From the NCBI RefSeq assembly GCF_003515945.1, contig NZ_QWLM01000001.1:248001-312000 (forward strand): a stretch of DNA of 64,000 nt, read 5' to 3'. The notes under the pieces are model-generated. The model saw only the letters and a list, made by a program, of their open reading frames with translations, had not been told where the DNA came from and did no database searches. This document shows positions 1 through 8,191 of the stretch, piece after piece. Source of the DNA: Dermacoccus abyssi. Lineage in GTDB: Bacteria > Actinomycetota > Actinomycetes > Actinomycetales > Dermatophilaceae. Position 1 is the first letter of the stretch. Every line of letters starts with the position of its first letter. Position numbers and translations under genes: made by a program.

Positions 1-178
1 CGTGCGCGATGACGTCGGGCAGACCGACGGAGCGGGCAAACTCCTCGTCCTGGTGGATGGGGTTCTGATCGCCACTCGCGTTGGCATAGGCCACGAGGTC
101 GGCTCGCAGCAGACGGTGGGTCGTCGACCAGACCTCGTCACCGACCTCGGCGTCGGCGAGGCATGTCACGGTGCTCAT
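1..178 (-). CDS. hadB: MaoC-type 3-hydroxyacyl dehydratase, HadB-like (3' end outside the window)
   Basis: Only the first 59 codons are in the window; the gene runs off the left edge. The visible part is a hot-dog dehydratase N-terminus with a GDQNPIH motif, giving the catalytic Asp37 and His42 of MaoC/R-hydratase proteins, followed by the usual PDVIAH stretch. The ATG overlaps the stop of the upstream hadA-like gene by ATGA, so the two are translationally coupled. In mycobacteria HadA and HadB form the heterodimeric dehydratase of fatty acid synthase II. This organism may use the pair more generally in acyl chain dehydration. The identification rests on motif plus position after rpmG and hadA. 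Confidence 0.85.
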   Translation of the reverse strand, partial: MSTVTCLADAEVGDEVWSTTHRLLRADLVAYANASGDQNPIHQDEEFARSVGLPDVIAH

Positions 179-597
179 GCCTGCTCCCCTCGAATGACGA
201 CGACACTCGTCGTCGTGACGCGGGGCTCGCCCGCAGTGGTCTCGACGCCCGTCTCGAGCGTCACCATGTCGTGGCCCCCGGCCGAGCGCACCCGGCGCAC
301 CGTGGTGGTGGCGACGAGTTCGTCACCCGCGACGATCGGGGCGTGGTAGGTGAAGCCCTCCTCGCCGTGGACGAGCCGCGAGAAGTCGACGTTCGCCTCC
401 GGATCGACCATGAACTCGGCCTCGGCGCGCTGTGCGATCGTGACGGCGAACGTCAGGGGCGCAGCCTGTGACGTCGCGCCCGAGCTGGCGCCGGGCGAGC
501 GAACGGCCGCAGCGAAGGCGTCGAGCTCGTCCTGCGTCACGACGTGCGGCTCCGGAATGGAATAGGTGCGGCCCTCGACGGCCGGATTCACTGCCAT
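175..597 (-). CDS. hadA: FAS1-like / MaoC N-terminal dehydratase, HadA-like subunit
   Basis: This 140-residue single hot-dog protein has the stretch LVHGEEGFTYHAPIVAGDEL typical of the FAS1-like dehydratase domain. It lacks the Asp-His catalytic motif, which is carried by its partner HadB, so it is expected to be the substrate-binding half of a heterodimer. It overlaps hadB by ATGA. Order and orientation with upstream rpmG, tRNA-Met and tRNA-Thr match the mycobacterial rpmG2-hadA-hadB region. A strong hairpin between rpmG and hadA (675-710) implies that the pair has its own promoter in the interval 598-674. Function is inferred from homology and synteny. Confidence 0.88.
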   Translation of the reverse strand: MAVNPAVEGRTYSIPEPHVVTQDELDAFAAAVRSPGASSGATSQAAPLTFAVTIAQRAEAEFMVDPEANVDFSRLVHGEEGFTYHAPIVAGDELVATTTVRRVRSAGGHDMVTLETGVETTAGEPRVTTTSVVVIRGEQA

Positions 598-674
598 GGC
601 TCGACCGTAGGCGCCCCGCAGGGCTACCCGGAAGTCGCTGCCGACGCCGAACCTGCGCGAGCGGCTCAGACATG

Positions 675-710
675 ACGAAGGGTCGTCACCGTGCGGTGAC
701 GACCCTTCGT
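675..710 (-). terminator. Intrinsic-type hairpin after rpmG
   Basis: Two 17-nt perfectly complementary arms (675-691 and 694-710) form a very stable hairpin just after the rpmG stop at 730. It should end rpmG and tRNA transcripts before hadA. There is no long T tract. Confidence 0.75.
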
Positions 711-729
711 GGATGTTTCGTGCGCGAGA

Positions 730-900
730 TCAGCGGGTCTCGCGGTGCGCCGTGTGCTTCACGCAGCGCTTGCAGAACTTCGCCAGTTCGAGACGGTCGG
801 GGTTGTTCCGACGGTTCTTCTTGGTGATGTAGTTGCGCTCCTTGCACACGGTGCAAGCCATCGTGATCTTCGGGCGAACGTCAGCGCTCTTGGAGGCCAT
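730..900 (-). CDS. rpmG: 50S ribosomal protein L33
   Basis: This 56-residue basic protein of the large ribosomal subunit has two CxxC pairs (Cys16/Cys19 and Cys43/Cys46), so it is the zinc-binding C+ form of L33. The motif [20 protein letters not shown] is characteristic of the family. It is preceded on the same strand by tRNA-Met and tRNA-Thr and followed by a strong terminator. The length is normal for the family. Confidence 0.97.
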   Translation of the reverse strand: MASKSADVRPKITMACTVCKERNYITKKNRRNNPDRLELAKFCKRCVKHTAHRETR

Positions 901-946
901 GTCCCACACCTGCTCTCGGAAAGTCGAAATCTGTTGTCATGAAGAT

Positions 947-1023
947 TGGTAGCGGGAGCGGGACTCGATCCCGCGACCTCACGATTATGAGTCGTGCGCT
1001 CTAACCAGCTGAGCTACCCCGCC
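947..1023 (-). tRNA. tRNA-Met (anticodon CAT), elongator type by context
   Basis: This 77-nt cloverleaf on the minus strand begins GGCGGGG and ends with an encoded ACCA. The anticodon loop reads CTCATAA, so the anticodon is CAT. Acceptor, anticodon and T stems all pair. Position 1 forms a G-U pair with position 72, whereas initiator tRNAs have a mismatch there, so this is most likely the elongator tRNA. It lies between rpmG and tRNA-Thr, as in mycobacteria. Confidence 0.95.
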
Positions 1024-1063
1024 GCGCCGTGAACCTTCCGGGCGAGCCCGAAACATTCAAGCG

Positions 1064-1136
1064 AGCCCCCAAACGGAATCGAACCGTTGACCTTCTCCTT
1101 ACCATGGAGACGCTCTGCCGACTGAGCTATAGGGGC
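1064..1136 (-). tRNA. tRNA-Thr (anticodon GGT)
   Basis: This 73-nt cloverleaf on the minus strand begins GCCCCTA and pairs with TGGGGGC at the 3' end. The anticodon stem TCTCC/GGAGA encloses the loop ATGGTAA, giving anticodon GGT for ACC threonine codons. CCA is not encoded. It is the first gene of the tRNA-Thr, tRNA-Met, rpmG group. Confidence 0.95.
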
Positions 1137-1387
1137 CTCGCGCCACCGGTATCGAAGGCTCGACACGTTTTGGGCGCGAGGAAGACCTTACACGGGTGGG
1201 TAACCAAAGTGAAATCGAGATGACCTGCGGATGCGGGTGTTCTCGACCACACACGACGCCGCTTCGTGACGCCATCGCTACGACCGTGTAACACCGACCG
1301 GTACCCGGGCATTCCCGACGCTGCGCCGGGGCCACTCGGGCCACTCTGGGCCGTCGGAAGCCACTGGCGGCCGTTCGCGCACAGGAT

Positions 1388-1423
1388 GACGGCGGGGCCT
1401 CCCCCAGAGGTGGCCCCGCCGTC
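1388..1423. terminator. GC-rich hairpin
   Basis: Twelve-base arms GACGGCGGGGCC and GGCCCCGCCGTC are separated by 12 nt. The hairpin is symmetrical, so its direction is uncertain. It may be a second stop for transcripts leaving the gene at 1567-2433. Confidence 0.55.
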
Positions 1424-1485
1424 TGCACCTTGTTCACCCTTGCCCTCGACGTGGCCGTCAGGCTCCACGCGAGGACACCCGGACA

Positions 1486-1529
1486 AACGCCTCGGGGCGC
1501 CGGGAAAGTTCCCGACGCCCCGAGGCGTT
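1486..1529 (-). terminator. Terminator of the htdX-fabG4-fadA2 operon
   Basis: Fourteen-base arms AACGCCTCGGGGCG and CGCCCCGAGGCGTT enclose an inner CGGGAA/TTCCCG stem. On the minus strand it lies 38 nt after the stop of the htdX-like gene and is followed by TTTGT, as expected for an intrinsic terminator. Confidence 0.75.
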
Positions 1530-1566
1530 CTTTCGGCGCTTCCTTTGCGCCGCGATCCGATGCGGC

Positions 1567-2433
1567 TCAGGCGAGCGGACGCACCGATCCGCGCACGTGT
1601 TCCGTGCGCTTCTTCGCGTTGCGCAGGGCAAGGTCGAAACCGCCGTCGCGCGCACCCTCGGCCACGAACGACACCGTGCTCGGGATGAGCAGCGGCTTGC
1701 GGAAGCTCATCGTCGCCTCGTAGGCGTCCGGCAAGCGGTTCTCGATCGCCGCGAGCATGCGCGCCTTGCTCCACATGCCGTGCACGATCGTCGTCGGGAA
1801 ACCGAGCGCCTTGGCGGCGAGCGGGTTCATGTGAATCGGGTTCACGTCGCCCGAGACCTTGGCGTAGCGACGCCCGAGGTCTGCCCCGAGGCGCCACGTG
1901 GCTCCGAAGCCCTCGACGGCGTCCGGCTCGTCCACCTTCGGCGGCACCTCGCCCTCGACCTTGCGGCCGCGAAAGAGGTACGTCGAACGCCCTTCCCACA
2001 CGAGCTCGCCGCCGACGTAGACCTCACCGATGAGGTCCGCCTGCGCGCCGCGGAAGTGCGGACGCAGGTTCTCGGCACGAGCGCGCAGTTCGAGCGACTC
2101 ACCGAGCAGCACCGGACGGTGCTGCGTAATGGTGTTCTCGAGGTGCACGCTGCCCATGAGCGGGAACGGGAAGGCCTCATCGGACATGAGCGCGACCTGC
2201 AGCGGGAAGACGAGCACATGTAGGTACGTGCTCGGCAGGCGGTTGCTCAAAGCGAACCCGCAGACGGCGTCGTAGTCGGCGACGTCGGTGACGCTCGGCG
2301 TCACGTCCCGGCGCACGACCTCGACGTCCGGCAGGGTCTTGCCCTTCCGGCGCCCGCCCGTGGCCACGGCCTTCGCGAACATCGGTCCGAGCTTGGGCTC
2401 GCCCTTCAGTTCGATCGTCCGAGCAGATGCCAC
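1567..2433 (-). CDS. htdX: Double hot-dog MaoC-family (R)-3-hydroxyacyl dehydratase, HtdX-like
   Basis: This 288-residue protein has an N-terminal FAS1-like hot-dog half and a C-terminal MaoC half. The catalytic motif SGDVNPIH (Asp196, His201) is followed by FPTTIVHGM. It should reversibly dehydrate (R)-3-hydroxyacyl thioesters. The start is GTG, one base after the stop of the fabG4-like gene, with GGAG upstream. Order and strand match the mycobacterial htdX-fabG4-fadA2 region, so the three proteins probably supply dehydratase, ketoreductase and thiolase steps of one acyl cycle. The symbol is assigned by architecture and synteny. Substrate chain length cannot be read from sequence. Confidence 0.87.
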   Translation of the reverse strand: MASARTIELKGEPKLGPMFAKAVATGGRRKGKTLPDVEVVRRDVTPSVTDVADYDAVCGFALSNRLPSTYLHVLVFPLQVALMSDEAFPFPLMGSVHLENTITQHRPVLLGESLELRARAENLRPHFRGAQADLIGEVYVGGELVWEGRSTYLFRGRKVEGEVPPKVDEPDAVEGFGATWRLGADLGRRYAKVSGDVNPIHMNPLAAKALGFPTTIVHGMWSKARMLAAIENRLPDAYEATMSFRKPLLIPSTVSFVAEGARDGGFDLALRNAKKRTEHVRGSVRPLA

Positions 2434-2434
2434 G

Positions 2435-3799
2435 TCAGGCTCCGATCTGGCTCTGACCGCACACGCGCAGAACCTGGCCGGTCACACCCGCGGAACCCGG
2501 CTCGGCGAAGAAGGCGATGGCCTCGCCCACGTCGACCGGCTGGCCGCCCTGGAGCATCGAGTTGAGTCGACGACCCACCTCGCGCGTGGCGACGGGGATC
2601 TTGGACGTCATGTCGGTCTCGATGAAGCCCGGCGCGACGGCGTTGACCGTGATGTCGCGGTCGGCGAGGTGCTCCGACAGCTCACGGACGAGACCGATGA
2701 CACCGGCCTTCGACGCGGCGTAGTTGGCCTGGCCACGGTTACCGCCGATGCCCGAGGTGGAGGCGACGGAGACGATGCGGCCGCCGTCCTTGAGCCCGCC
2801 CTTGGTGGCCGGGTCGAGGAGCACCTCGTTGATGCGCAGCTGCGAGGCGAGGTTGACGTCGATGACGGAACCCCAGCGGTCGGCGTCGGTGTTGACGAAC
2901 AGCTTGTCGCGCGTGATGCCGGCGTTGTGGACGATGACGTCGAGCTTGTCGGCCTTGCGTGCCACCGCTTCGGCGATCTTGTGACCGGCGTCCGGCGTCG
3001 TGATGTCGAGGCCGAGCGACGTGCCGCCGATCTCGTTGGCGACCTTGCTCAGGGCGTCACCGGCGGCGGGGATGTCGACGGCGATGACGTGCGCACCGGC
3101 GCGGGCGAAGACGCGCGCGATCTGCGCACCGATACCGCGAGCGGCACCGGTGACGACGGCGACCTGACCCTCGAACGGACGGTGCCAGTCGAGCACCTCC
3201 TGGACGCCGTGCTTGCGGATGCGCACCGGCTGGCCGGAGACGTACGCCGAGCGGCTCGAGAGGAAGAAGCGCAGCGGCGCGGCGAGCACCGAGCTGTCGC
3301 CCTGAGCGTTCGGGTCGACCCAGAACAGGTTGGCCGAAGCGCCGGCACGCAGCTCCTTGCCGATCGAGCGCGTGATGCCCTCGAACGCCTGAGCGGTGGC
3401 GGCGGCCTCGACGTCGTCGATCTCGCTCGGCGTCGTCGCGAGGACGATGACGCGAGCCGAACGACCGAGCGCCTTGACGGCGGGCACGGCGATGGCGCGG
3501 AACGCCTCGAGGTCGGCGAGCGTCTTGGCGTCCGTCACGTCGATGACGAGGGCGCCCAGCTTGTCGCCGTAGGAGGCGTCGGGCGTGGCCTCGACGACCG
3601 TGGCGTCGGACGAGCGGATGATCGCGGCGGCGTTGGCAGCAGCGACACCGGCGCCGACGACACCGACGGCGGCGGGACCGTCGAGGAGAGCCTGGCCCAC
3701 CTCGTAGCGGCGCAGCACCGGCGGCTGGGGCAGCCCCAGCTGCTTGGCGAGCTTCTTGCCGAAACCGTTGTTGACGAAGTTCGAGTAACCGTCAGCCAT
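2435..3799 (-). CDS. fabG4: High-molecular-weight 3-oxoacyl reductase (FabG4-like SDR)
   Basis: This 454-residue protein is about 200 residues longer than an ordinary FabG. The N-terminal half is a degenerate Rossmann or flavodoxin-like domain. The C-terminal half is a complete short-chain dehydrogenase with the cofactor motif TGAARGIG, NAG (in VHNAGIT), catalytic Ser in VASTSG and Tyr/Lys in YAASK. This two-domain layout is that of mycobacterial FabG4, an NADH-dependent 3-oxoacyl-CoA/ACP reductase. The ATG overlaps the thiolase stop by one base (TGATG), indicating coupled translation. An upstream in-frame extension exists but lies inside the thiolase gene and looks non-coding. Confidence 0.92.
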   Translation of the reverse strand: MADGYSNFVNNGFGKKLAKQLGLPQPPVLRRYEVGQALLDGPAAVGVVGAGVAAANAAAIIRSSDATVVEATPDASYGDKLGALVIDVTDAKTLADLEAFRAIAVPAVKALGRSARVIVLATTPSEIDDVEAAATAQAFEGITRSIGKELRAGASANLFWVDPNAQGDSSVLAAPLRFFLSSRSAYVSGQPVRIRKHGVQEVLDWHRPFEGQVAVVTGAARGIGAQIARVFARAGAHVIAVDIPAAGDALSKVANEIGGTSLGLDITTPDAGHKIAEAVARKADKLDVIVHNAGITRDKLFVNTDADRWGSVIDVNLASQLRINEVLLDPATKGGLKDGGRIVSVASTSGIGGNRGQANYAASKAGVIGLVRELSEHLADRDITVNAVAPGFIETDMTSKIPVATREVGRRLNSMLQGGQPVDVGEAIAFFAEPGSAGVTGQVLRVCGQSQIGA

Positions 3800-5079
3800 C
3801 ACACTGCCTCCAGAATCGCGACGACGCCCTGGCCACCAGCGGCGCACACGGAGATGAGGCCGCGGCCGGAGCCCTTCTCGTGCAGCTGCTTGGCGAGCTG
3901 CGCGATGATGCGGCCACCGGTGGCCGCGAACGGGTGGCCCGCGGCGAGCGACGAGCCGTTGACGTTGAGCTTGCTGCGCTCGATCGAGCCCAGGGGCGCG
4001 TCGAGACCGAGCTTCTCCTTGCAGAACTCCGGGTCCTCCCACGCCTTGAGCGTCGCGAGGACGGTCGAGGCGAAGGCCTCGTGGATCTCGTAGAAGTCGA
4101 AGTCCTGCAGGGACAGACCGTTGCGCTCCAGCAGGCGCGGCACGGCGTAGGCGGGAGCCATGAGCAGGCCCTCGTCACCGTTGACGTAGTCCACCGCGGC
4201 GCCCTCACCGTCGACGAAGCGGGCGAGCAGCGGCAGGTTGCGCTCCTTGGCCCACTCCTCGCTGCCGAACAGAACGGCCGAGGCACCGTCGGTGAGCGGC
4301 GTCGAGTTGCCGGCGGTCATCGTGCGGTTCTCTCCCTTGCCGAAGACCGGCTTGAGCTTGGCGAGCTTCTCCGCCGTGCTGTCGGGACGGAGGTTGTTGT
4401 CCTTCGCCAGGCCCAGGAAGGGCGTGATGAGGTCGTCGAAGAAACCGCGATCGTACGCAGCGGCCATGTTCTGGTGGCTGGCGGCCGCGAGCTCGTCCTG
4501 AGCCTCGCGGGTGATGCCCCACTTCTCGGCCGTGATGGCCATGTGGTCACCCATGGTGAGGCCGGTGCGCGGCTCCTCGTTGCGCGGCTGCTCCGGGGCC
4601 AGCTGGTTCGGGCGGATCGAAGCGAGCGCCTTGAGGCGGTCACCCGTCGTCTTCGCGTAGTTGGCCTTCATCAGCGTCTTGCGCAGGCCGTCGTTGAGGG
4701 CCAGCGGGGCGTCGGACGTCGTGTCGGTGCCGCCGGTGATGGCGGAGTCGATCTGGCCGAGCTTGATCTTGTTCGACACGAGGATGGCGGCCTCGAGGCC
4801 GGTGGCGCAGGCCTGCTGAATGTCGTAGGCCGGCGTCGTCGGCGCCAGGTGGCTGCCGAGAACCGACTCGCGGGTGAGGTTGAAGTCGCGCGCGTGCTTG
4901 ATGACGGCGCCCGCGACGACCTCACCGAGGCGCTCGCCGGCCAGGGAGTAGCGCGAGACGAGGCCGTCGATGGCCGCCGTCAGCATGTCCTGGTTGCTCG
5001 CCTTGAGGTAGGCAGCGCCCGAGCGTGCGAAGGGGATGCGGTTGCCGCCGATGACGTAGGCGTCACGGATCGTGGTCAT
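3799..5079 (-). CDS. fadA2: Acetyl-CoA C-acyltransferase (thiolase), FadA2-like
   Basis: This 426-residue thiolase has the nucleophilic Cys91 in QQACATG, the GHP motif in SSLAAGHPFAATGG and the second catalytic Cys in VCAAGGQG. It should cleave 3-oxoacyl-CoA with CoA or catalyse the reverse condensation. The ATG at 5079 has GGAGCGAGAA just upstream. A longer in-frame extension crosses the divergent promoter and the TetR gene and is not credible. It is the first gene of a coupled three-gene operon with the fabG4- and htdX-like genes. The divergent TetR gene is the likely local regulator. Confidence 0.93.
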   Translation of the reverse strand: MTTIRDAYVIGGNRIPFARSGAAYLKASNQDMLTAAIDGLVSRYSLAGERLGEVVAGAVIKHARDFNLTRESVLGSHLAPTTPAYDIQQACATGLEAAILVSNKIKLGQIDSAITGGTDTTSDAPLALNDGLRKTLMKANYAKTTGDRLKALASIRPNQLAPEQPRNEEPRTGLTMGDHMAITAEKWGITREAQDELAAASHQNMAAAYDRGFFDDLITPFLGLAKDNNLRPDSTAEKLAKLKPVFGKGENRTMTAGNSTPLTDGASAVLFGSEEWAKERNLPLLARFVDGEGAAVDYVNGDEGLLMAPAYAVPRLLERNGLSLQDFDFYEIHEAFASTVLATLKAWEDPEFCKEKLGLDAPLGSIERSKLNVNGSSLAAGHPFAATGGRIIAQLAKQLHEKGSGRGLISVCAAGGQGVVAILEAV

Positions 5080-5180
5080 TTCTCGCTCCGATGGTCGTGA
5101 GAACCCTGGTCGCCGAGCCGCGTTCGCGATTCGACGTGAGTAGAAGTGCTCATTGAAACTTACCGATACGGACAGTAGCA

Positions 5181-5204
5181 GGTACGCGCGGTACGCGATA
5201 CCCT
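5181..5204 (+). promoter_or_regulatory. Leaderless promoter of the TetR gene with direct repeat
   Basis: Two direct copies of GGTACGCG (5181-5188 and 5190-5197) directly precede a TACCCT hexamer (5199-5204) placed 7 nt before the TetR ATG. The layout suggests a leaderless promoter whose -10 could be masked by a repressor. Operator function is a guess from position. Confidence 0.4.
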
Positions 5205-5211
5205 CTGGGAC

Positions 5212-5937
5212 ATGTCCGCCCCTTCGAGCACCTCCGACCACGGCCAGACGCCCCGCGACGGGCGCGACGTGCGCTGGGCCGCCCACCGCGTCGCCAGGCG
5301 CCGTGAGCTCGTCGACGCCACCGTGCGGGCCATCCGCACGCACGGCGCCGGCGTCGGCATGGAGGAGATCGCCGCGCAGGCGGGCACGAGCAAGACCGTC
5401 ATCTACCGCCACCTCGGCGACCGACACGGGGTCTACCTCGCGGTCTGTGAATCCGTTGACGCCCGCATCCTCGCCGAGATCGAGCAGGCCACCGCCTCGT
5501 CCGGCGGCTTCGCCACGACGGCCGAGGTCAACCTCCCCCGGATCCTCGGCGCGGTCATCGACAGCTACCTGCGCCTCGTCGAACGCGACCCCGAGGTCTA
5601 CCGCTTCGTCGTGCGCCGCCCCGACGTCACGCTTCCCGACGACCTGCCGGCGAGCGACCCGGTCACCGGCCTCTCCGGGCGTATTGCGGACAACCTCACC
5701 CACCTGCTCGCGCAGCTACAGCCGGACGACGCCCACACCCAGGGGCGGAATCGGGCGCTGGCCTGGGCGCTCGTCGGCATGGTCAAGGAGTCGGCCGATC
5801 GCTGGCTCGAAAACCCCGACGGCCTCACGCGTACGGACCTCGCGCGCCACCTCACAGCGTTCGCCCACACCGGCCTGGCCGGCCACGGCGAGCTCCCGAC
5901 TTCCGACGGATCGGCCCCACACCCGCGCCGTCGATGA
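5212..5937 (+). CDS. TetR/AcrR-family transcriptional regulator
   Basis: This 241-residue regulator has a helix-turn-helix at about residues 45-70 (EEIAAQAGTSKTVIYRHLGDR) and a long helical C-terminal ligand domain. It is divergent from the thiolase operon and 77 nt upstream of the acyl-CoA oxidase-like gene in the same direction. It probably senses an acyl-CoA and controls one or both units. There is no usable Shine-Dalgarno sequence; TACCCT 7 nt before the ATG suggests a leaderless mRNA. The ligand is unknown. Confidence 0.88.
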   Translation: MSAPSSTSDHGQTPRDGRDVRWAAHRVARRRELVDATVRAIRTHGAGVGMEEIAAQAGTSKTVIYRHLGDRHGVYLAVCESVDARILAEIEQATASSGGFATTAEVNLPRILGAVIDSYLRLVERDPEVYRFVVRRPDVTLPDDLPASDPVTGLSGRIADNLTHLLAQLQPDDAHTQGRNRALAWALVGMVKESADRWLENPDGLTRTDLARHLTAFAHTGLAGHGELPTSDGSAPHPRRR

Positions 5938-6014
5938 CACGATCCTGACCAGACGATGCCCTTCATCCCACCCAGACCGACGCGTCACGCAACGGCGCGT
6001 CGTAGGAGGACGAC

Positions 6015-8066
6015 ATGAGCACGACCACGAACGACACCACTCCCCGTCACGAGAACCCGAACGCCGCCGAACCGCTCGGCGCACAGGCCGACGTCGACGT
6101 CCTGCGCGCCGCGCTCGACGGCCCGTGGCGCGACCTTCGCGAGCGCGTGCGCCGCGAACTGCCGGCCGACGCCATCACGGGCACCCCGGGCGAGTCGATC
6201 GACGTCCAGCGCGAGCGCGTCACCCGTCAGGTACTCGCCCTCGCGGACATGGGCTACGGCTCCATCGGCTTCCCCACCGAGCACGGCGGCACCCTCGACT
6301 ACGGCGCCTCCTGCGTCGCGTTCGAGATGCAAGCCTTCGGCGACCTGTCGCTCCTCATCAAACTCGGCGTCCAGTTCGGTCTGTTCGGCGGCGCGCTCGC
6401 CCGCCTCGGCACCGAGCGTCACCTCTCGGCGTACCTGCCCGACATCATGTCGGGGCGCCTCATGGGCTGCTTCGCCATGACGGAGATCGGCCACGGTTCC
6501 AACGTCGCAGAGGTCGAGACGACCGCGACGTACGACGTCGAGACCGACGAGATCGTCATTCACTCCCCCACCGTCTCCGCGACGAAGACCTACATCGGCA
6601 ACGCCGCGAAGGACGGCAAGGCGGCCGTGGTCTTCGCCCAGCTCGTCGTGCCGCAGGTCGGCGACGTCCCGGACGGCGAGGAGGAGAGCGGCGAGCACGG
6701 CGTGCACGCCCTGTTCGTGCGCATCCGCGACGACGAGGGCAACCCGATGCCCGGCGTCACGATCGGCGACAACGGCGCCAAGGGCGGCCTGCCCGGCGTC
6801 GACAACGGCACCATCGCGTTCGACCACGTCCGCGTGCCGCGCGAGAACCTGCTCGACAAGTTCGGCGGCATCGACGAGACCGGCGCCTACGTCTCCGAGA
6901 TCGACAACGTCAACCGACGCTTCTTCACGATGCTCGGCACCCTCGTGCGCGGCCGCGTCTGCGTCGGTGGCGGCTCGGGTTCCGCGGCGCAGAAGGCGCT
7001 GGCCATCGCCATCCGCTACGGCGACCAGCGCCGTCAGTTCGCCGCTCCGGGTGAGGAGCAGGAGATCGTCGTCCTCGACTACCTCGCGCACCAGCGCAAG
7101 CTGCTGCCGCGCCTGGCGAAGTCGTACGCGCTGCGGTTCGCGCAGAACGCCATGACCTCGCGCCTGCAGGAGCTCGAGGACGCGGCCAAATCCGCCGAGG
7201 GCGGCACGCCCGGCCCCGACCACGAGGACGCCCAGCGCGAACTCGAGTCGTGGGTGGCCGGCATGAAGGCGCAGACGACCTGGCACGCGCTCGACACCAT
7301 CCAGGCCTGCCGCGAGGCCTGCGGTGGCGCCGGGTACATGGCCGTCAACGGCCTGACGCAGATGCGCGCGGACGTCGACGTCTTCGCCACCTTCGAGGGC
7401 GACAACACCGTGCTCATGCAGCTCGTCGCCAAGGGTCTGCTCACCGAGTACCGCGACAGCTGGGGCGACCTCGACATCGCCGGCATGATCGCCCGCGTGG
7501 CCTCCCAGACCGTCGAGGGTCTCGTGGAGAACACGCTCAAGCGCGCCGGCCTGCAGAAGCTCATCGACGGCGCCACGCCGCGCAACGACGAGACCGCTCT
7601 CGACTCGCGCGGCTGGCAGGAATCGATGTTCTCCGAGCGCGCGAGCCACCTGCTCGAGACCGCGGCGATGCGTCTGCGCAAGGCCGGCAAGGACAACGGC
7701 TTCGAGGTGTTCAACAACGCCCAGGACCACATCCTCGCCGCCGCGAAGGCCGACATCGACCTGCGCGTCTTCGAGGCCTTCCAGGACGGCCTCGAGGCGA
7801 TGGAGGACGGCCCGGCCCGCGACCTCATGGCGAAGGTCTTCGACCTCTACGCCCTGTCGTCGATCGAGGAGGACAAGGGCTGGTTCTTGGAGCACGGCCG
7901 CCTCTCGGTGGCGCGCTCCAAGGCCGTCACGACGCGCATCAACTCGCTGTGCGGCGAGCTGCGCCCGCGCGCCGTCATGCTGACGGAGGCGTTCGGCATC
8001 CCCGAGGGCTGGCTCGAGAACGACCTCATCGACCTCGGCCAGGACCGCGCCGGCGTCACCCGCTGA
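6015..8066 (+). CDS. Acyl-CoA oxidase-type acyl-CoA dehydrogenase
   Basis: This 683-residue flavoprotein is much longer than a standard acyl-CoA dehydrogenase (about 380) and has the two-part layout of acyl-CoA oxidases. It shows the FAD/substrate motif AMTEIGHGSNVAEVETTA, the REACGGAGYMAVNGL segment and the catalytic base Glu461 in FATFEGDNTVLMQL. It should oxidise acyl-CoA to trans-2-enoyl-CoA. Whether electrons go to oxygen or an electron-transfer flavoprotein cannot be told from sequence. A good AGGAGG lies upstream of the ATG. It supplies the desaturating step missing from the adjacent htdX/fabG4/fadA2 set. A hairpin at 8090-8125 ends the unit. Confidence 0.92.
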   Translation: MSTTTNDTTPRHENPNAAEPLGAQADVDVLRAALDGPWRDLRERVRRELPADAITGTPGESIDVQRERVTRQVLALADMGYGSIGFPTEHGGTLDYGASCVAFEMQAFGDLSLLIKLGVQFGLFGGALARLGTERHLSAYLPDIMSGRLMGCFAMTEIGHGSNVAEVETTATYDVETDEIVIHSPTVSATKTYIGNAAKDGKAAVVFAQLVVPQVGDVPDGEEESGEHGVHALFVRIRDDEGNPMPGVTIGDNGAKGGLPGVDNGTIAFDHVRVPRENLLDKFGGIDETGAYVSEIDNVNRRFFTMLGTLVRGRVCVGGGSGSAAQKALAIAIRYGDQRRQFAAPGEEQEIVVLDYLAHQRKLLPRLAKSYALRFAQNAMTSRLQELEDAAKSAEGGTPGPDHEDAQRELESWVAGMKAQTTWHALDTIQACREACGGAGYMAVNGLTQMRADVDVFATFEGDNTVLMQLVAKGLLTEYRDSWGDLDIAGMIARVASQTVEGLVENTLKRAGLQKLIDGATPRNDETALDSRGWQESMFSERASHLLETAAMRLRKAGKDNGFEVFNNAQDHILAAAKADIDLRVFEAFQDGLEAMEDGPARDLMAKVFDLYALSSIEEDKGWFLEHGRLSVARSKAVTTRINSLCGELRPRAVMLTEAFGIPEGWLENDLIDLGQDRAGVTR

Positions 8067-8089
8067 CACGAAATCCTCGCACCACCTCA

Positions 8090-8125
8090 GACGGCGGCCC
8101 GGCTCAACGTAGCTGGGCCGCCGTC
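8090..8125 (+). terminator. Terminator after the acyl-CoA oxidase-like gene
   Basis: Arms GACGGCGGCCC and GGGCCGCCGTC, extended inward by a four-pair GGCT/AGCT stem, close on a 6-nt loop 24 nt after the stop codon. Confidence 0.8.
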
Positions 8126-8179
8126 GGTGTCCGTCAGCGCTCGCTACGTCACGGCGATCGGGCCTGCAGCGAGCGCCGT

Positions 8180-8185
8180 TAGGGT
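8180..8185 (+). promoter_or_regulatory. TAGGGT -10 element, leaderless start of DUF952 gene
   Basis: TAGGGT lies 6 nt before the ATG at 8192, which would put transcription start at or beside the A of ATG. No Shine-Dalgarno sequence is present. Confidence 0.55.
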
Positions 8186-8191
8186 CGGATC

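Larger units (their letters stand above)
1137..1566. other. Non-coding interval upstream of tRNA-Thr
   Basis: No credible gene is seen in these 430 bases. They should hold the promoter of the tRNA-Thr/tRNA-Met/rpmG unit near 1137-1260 and they contain two strong hairpins (1388-1423 and 1486-1529) that probably end the htdX-like operon arriving from the right. Confidence 0.6.

Noticed and set aside
1029-1223. Open frame of 64 codons across tRNA-Thr
   Set aside because: It overlaps the tRNA on the opposite strand and has no ribosome site or homologue-like pattern.
5985-8069. Long open frame (694 codons) antisense to the acyl-CoA oxidase-like gene
   Set aside because: It lies fully opposite a gene with clear catalytic motifs. 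Long antisense frames are expected in GC-rich genes with GC-biased third positions, and the translation has no recognisable domain.
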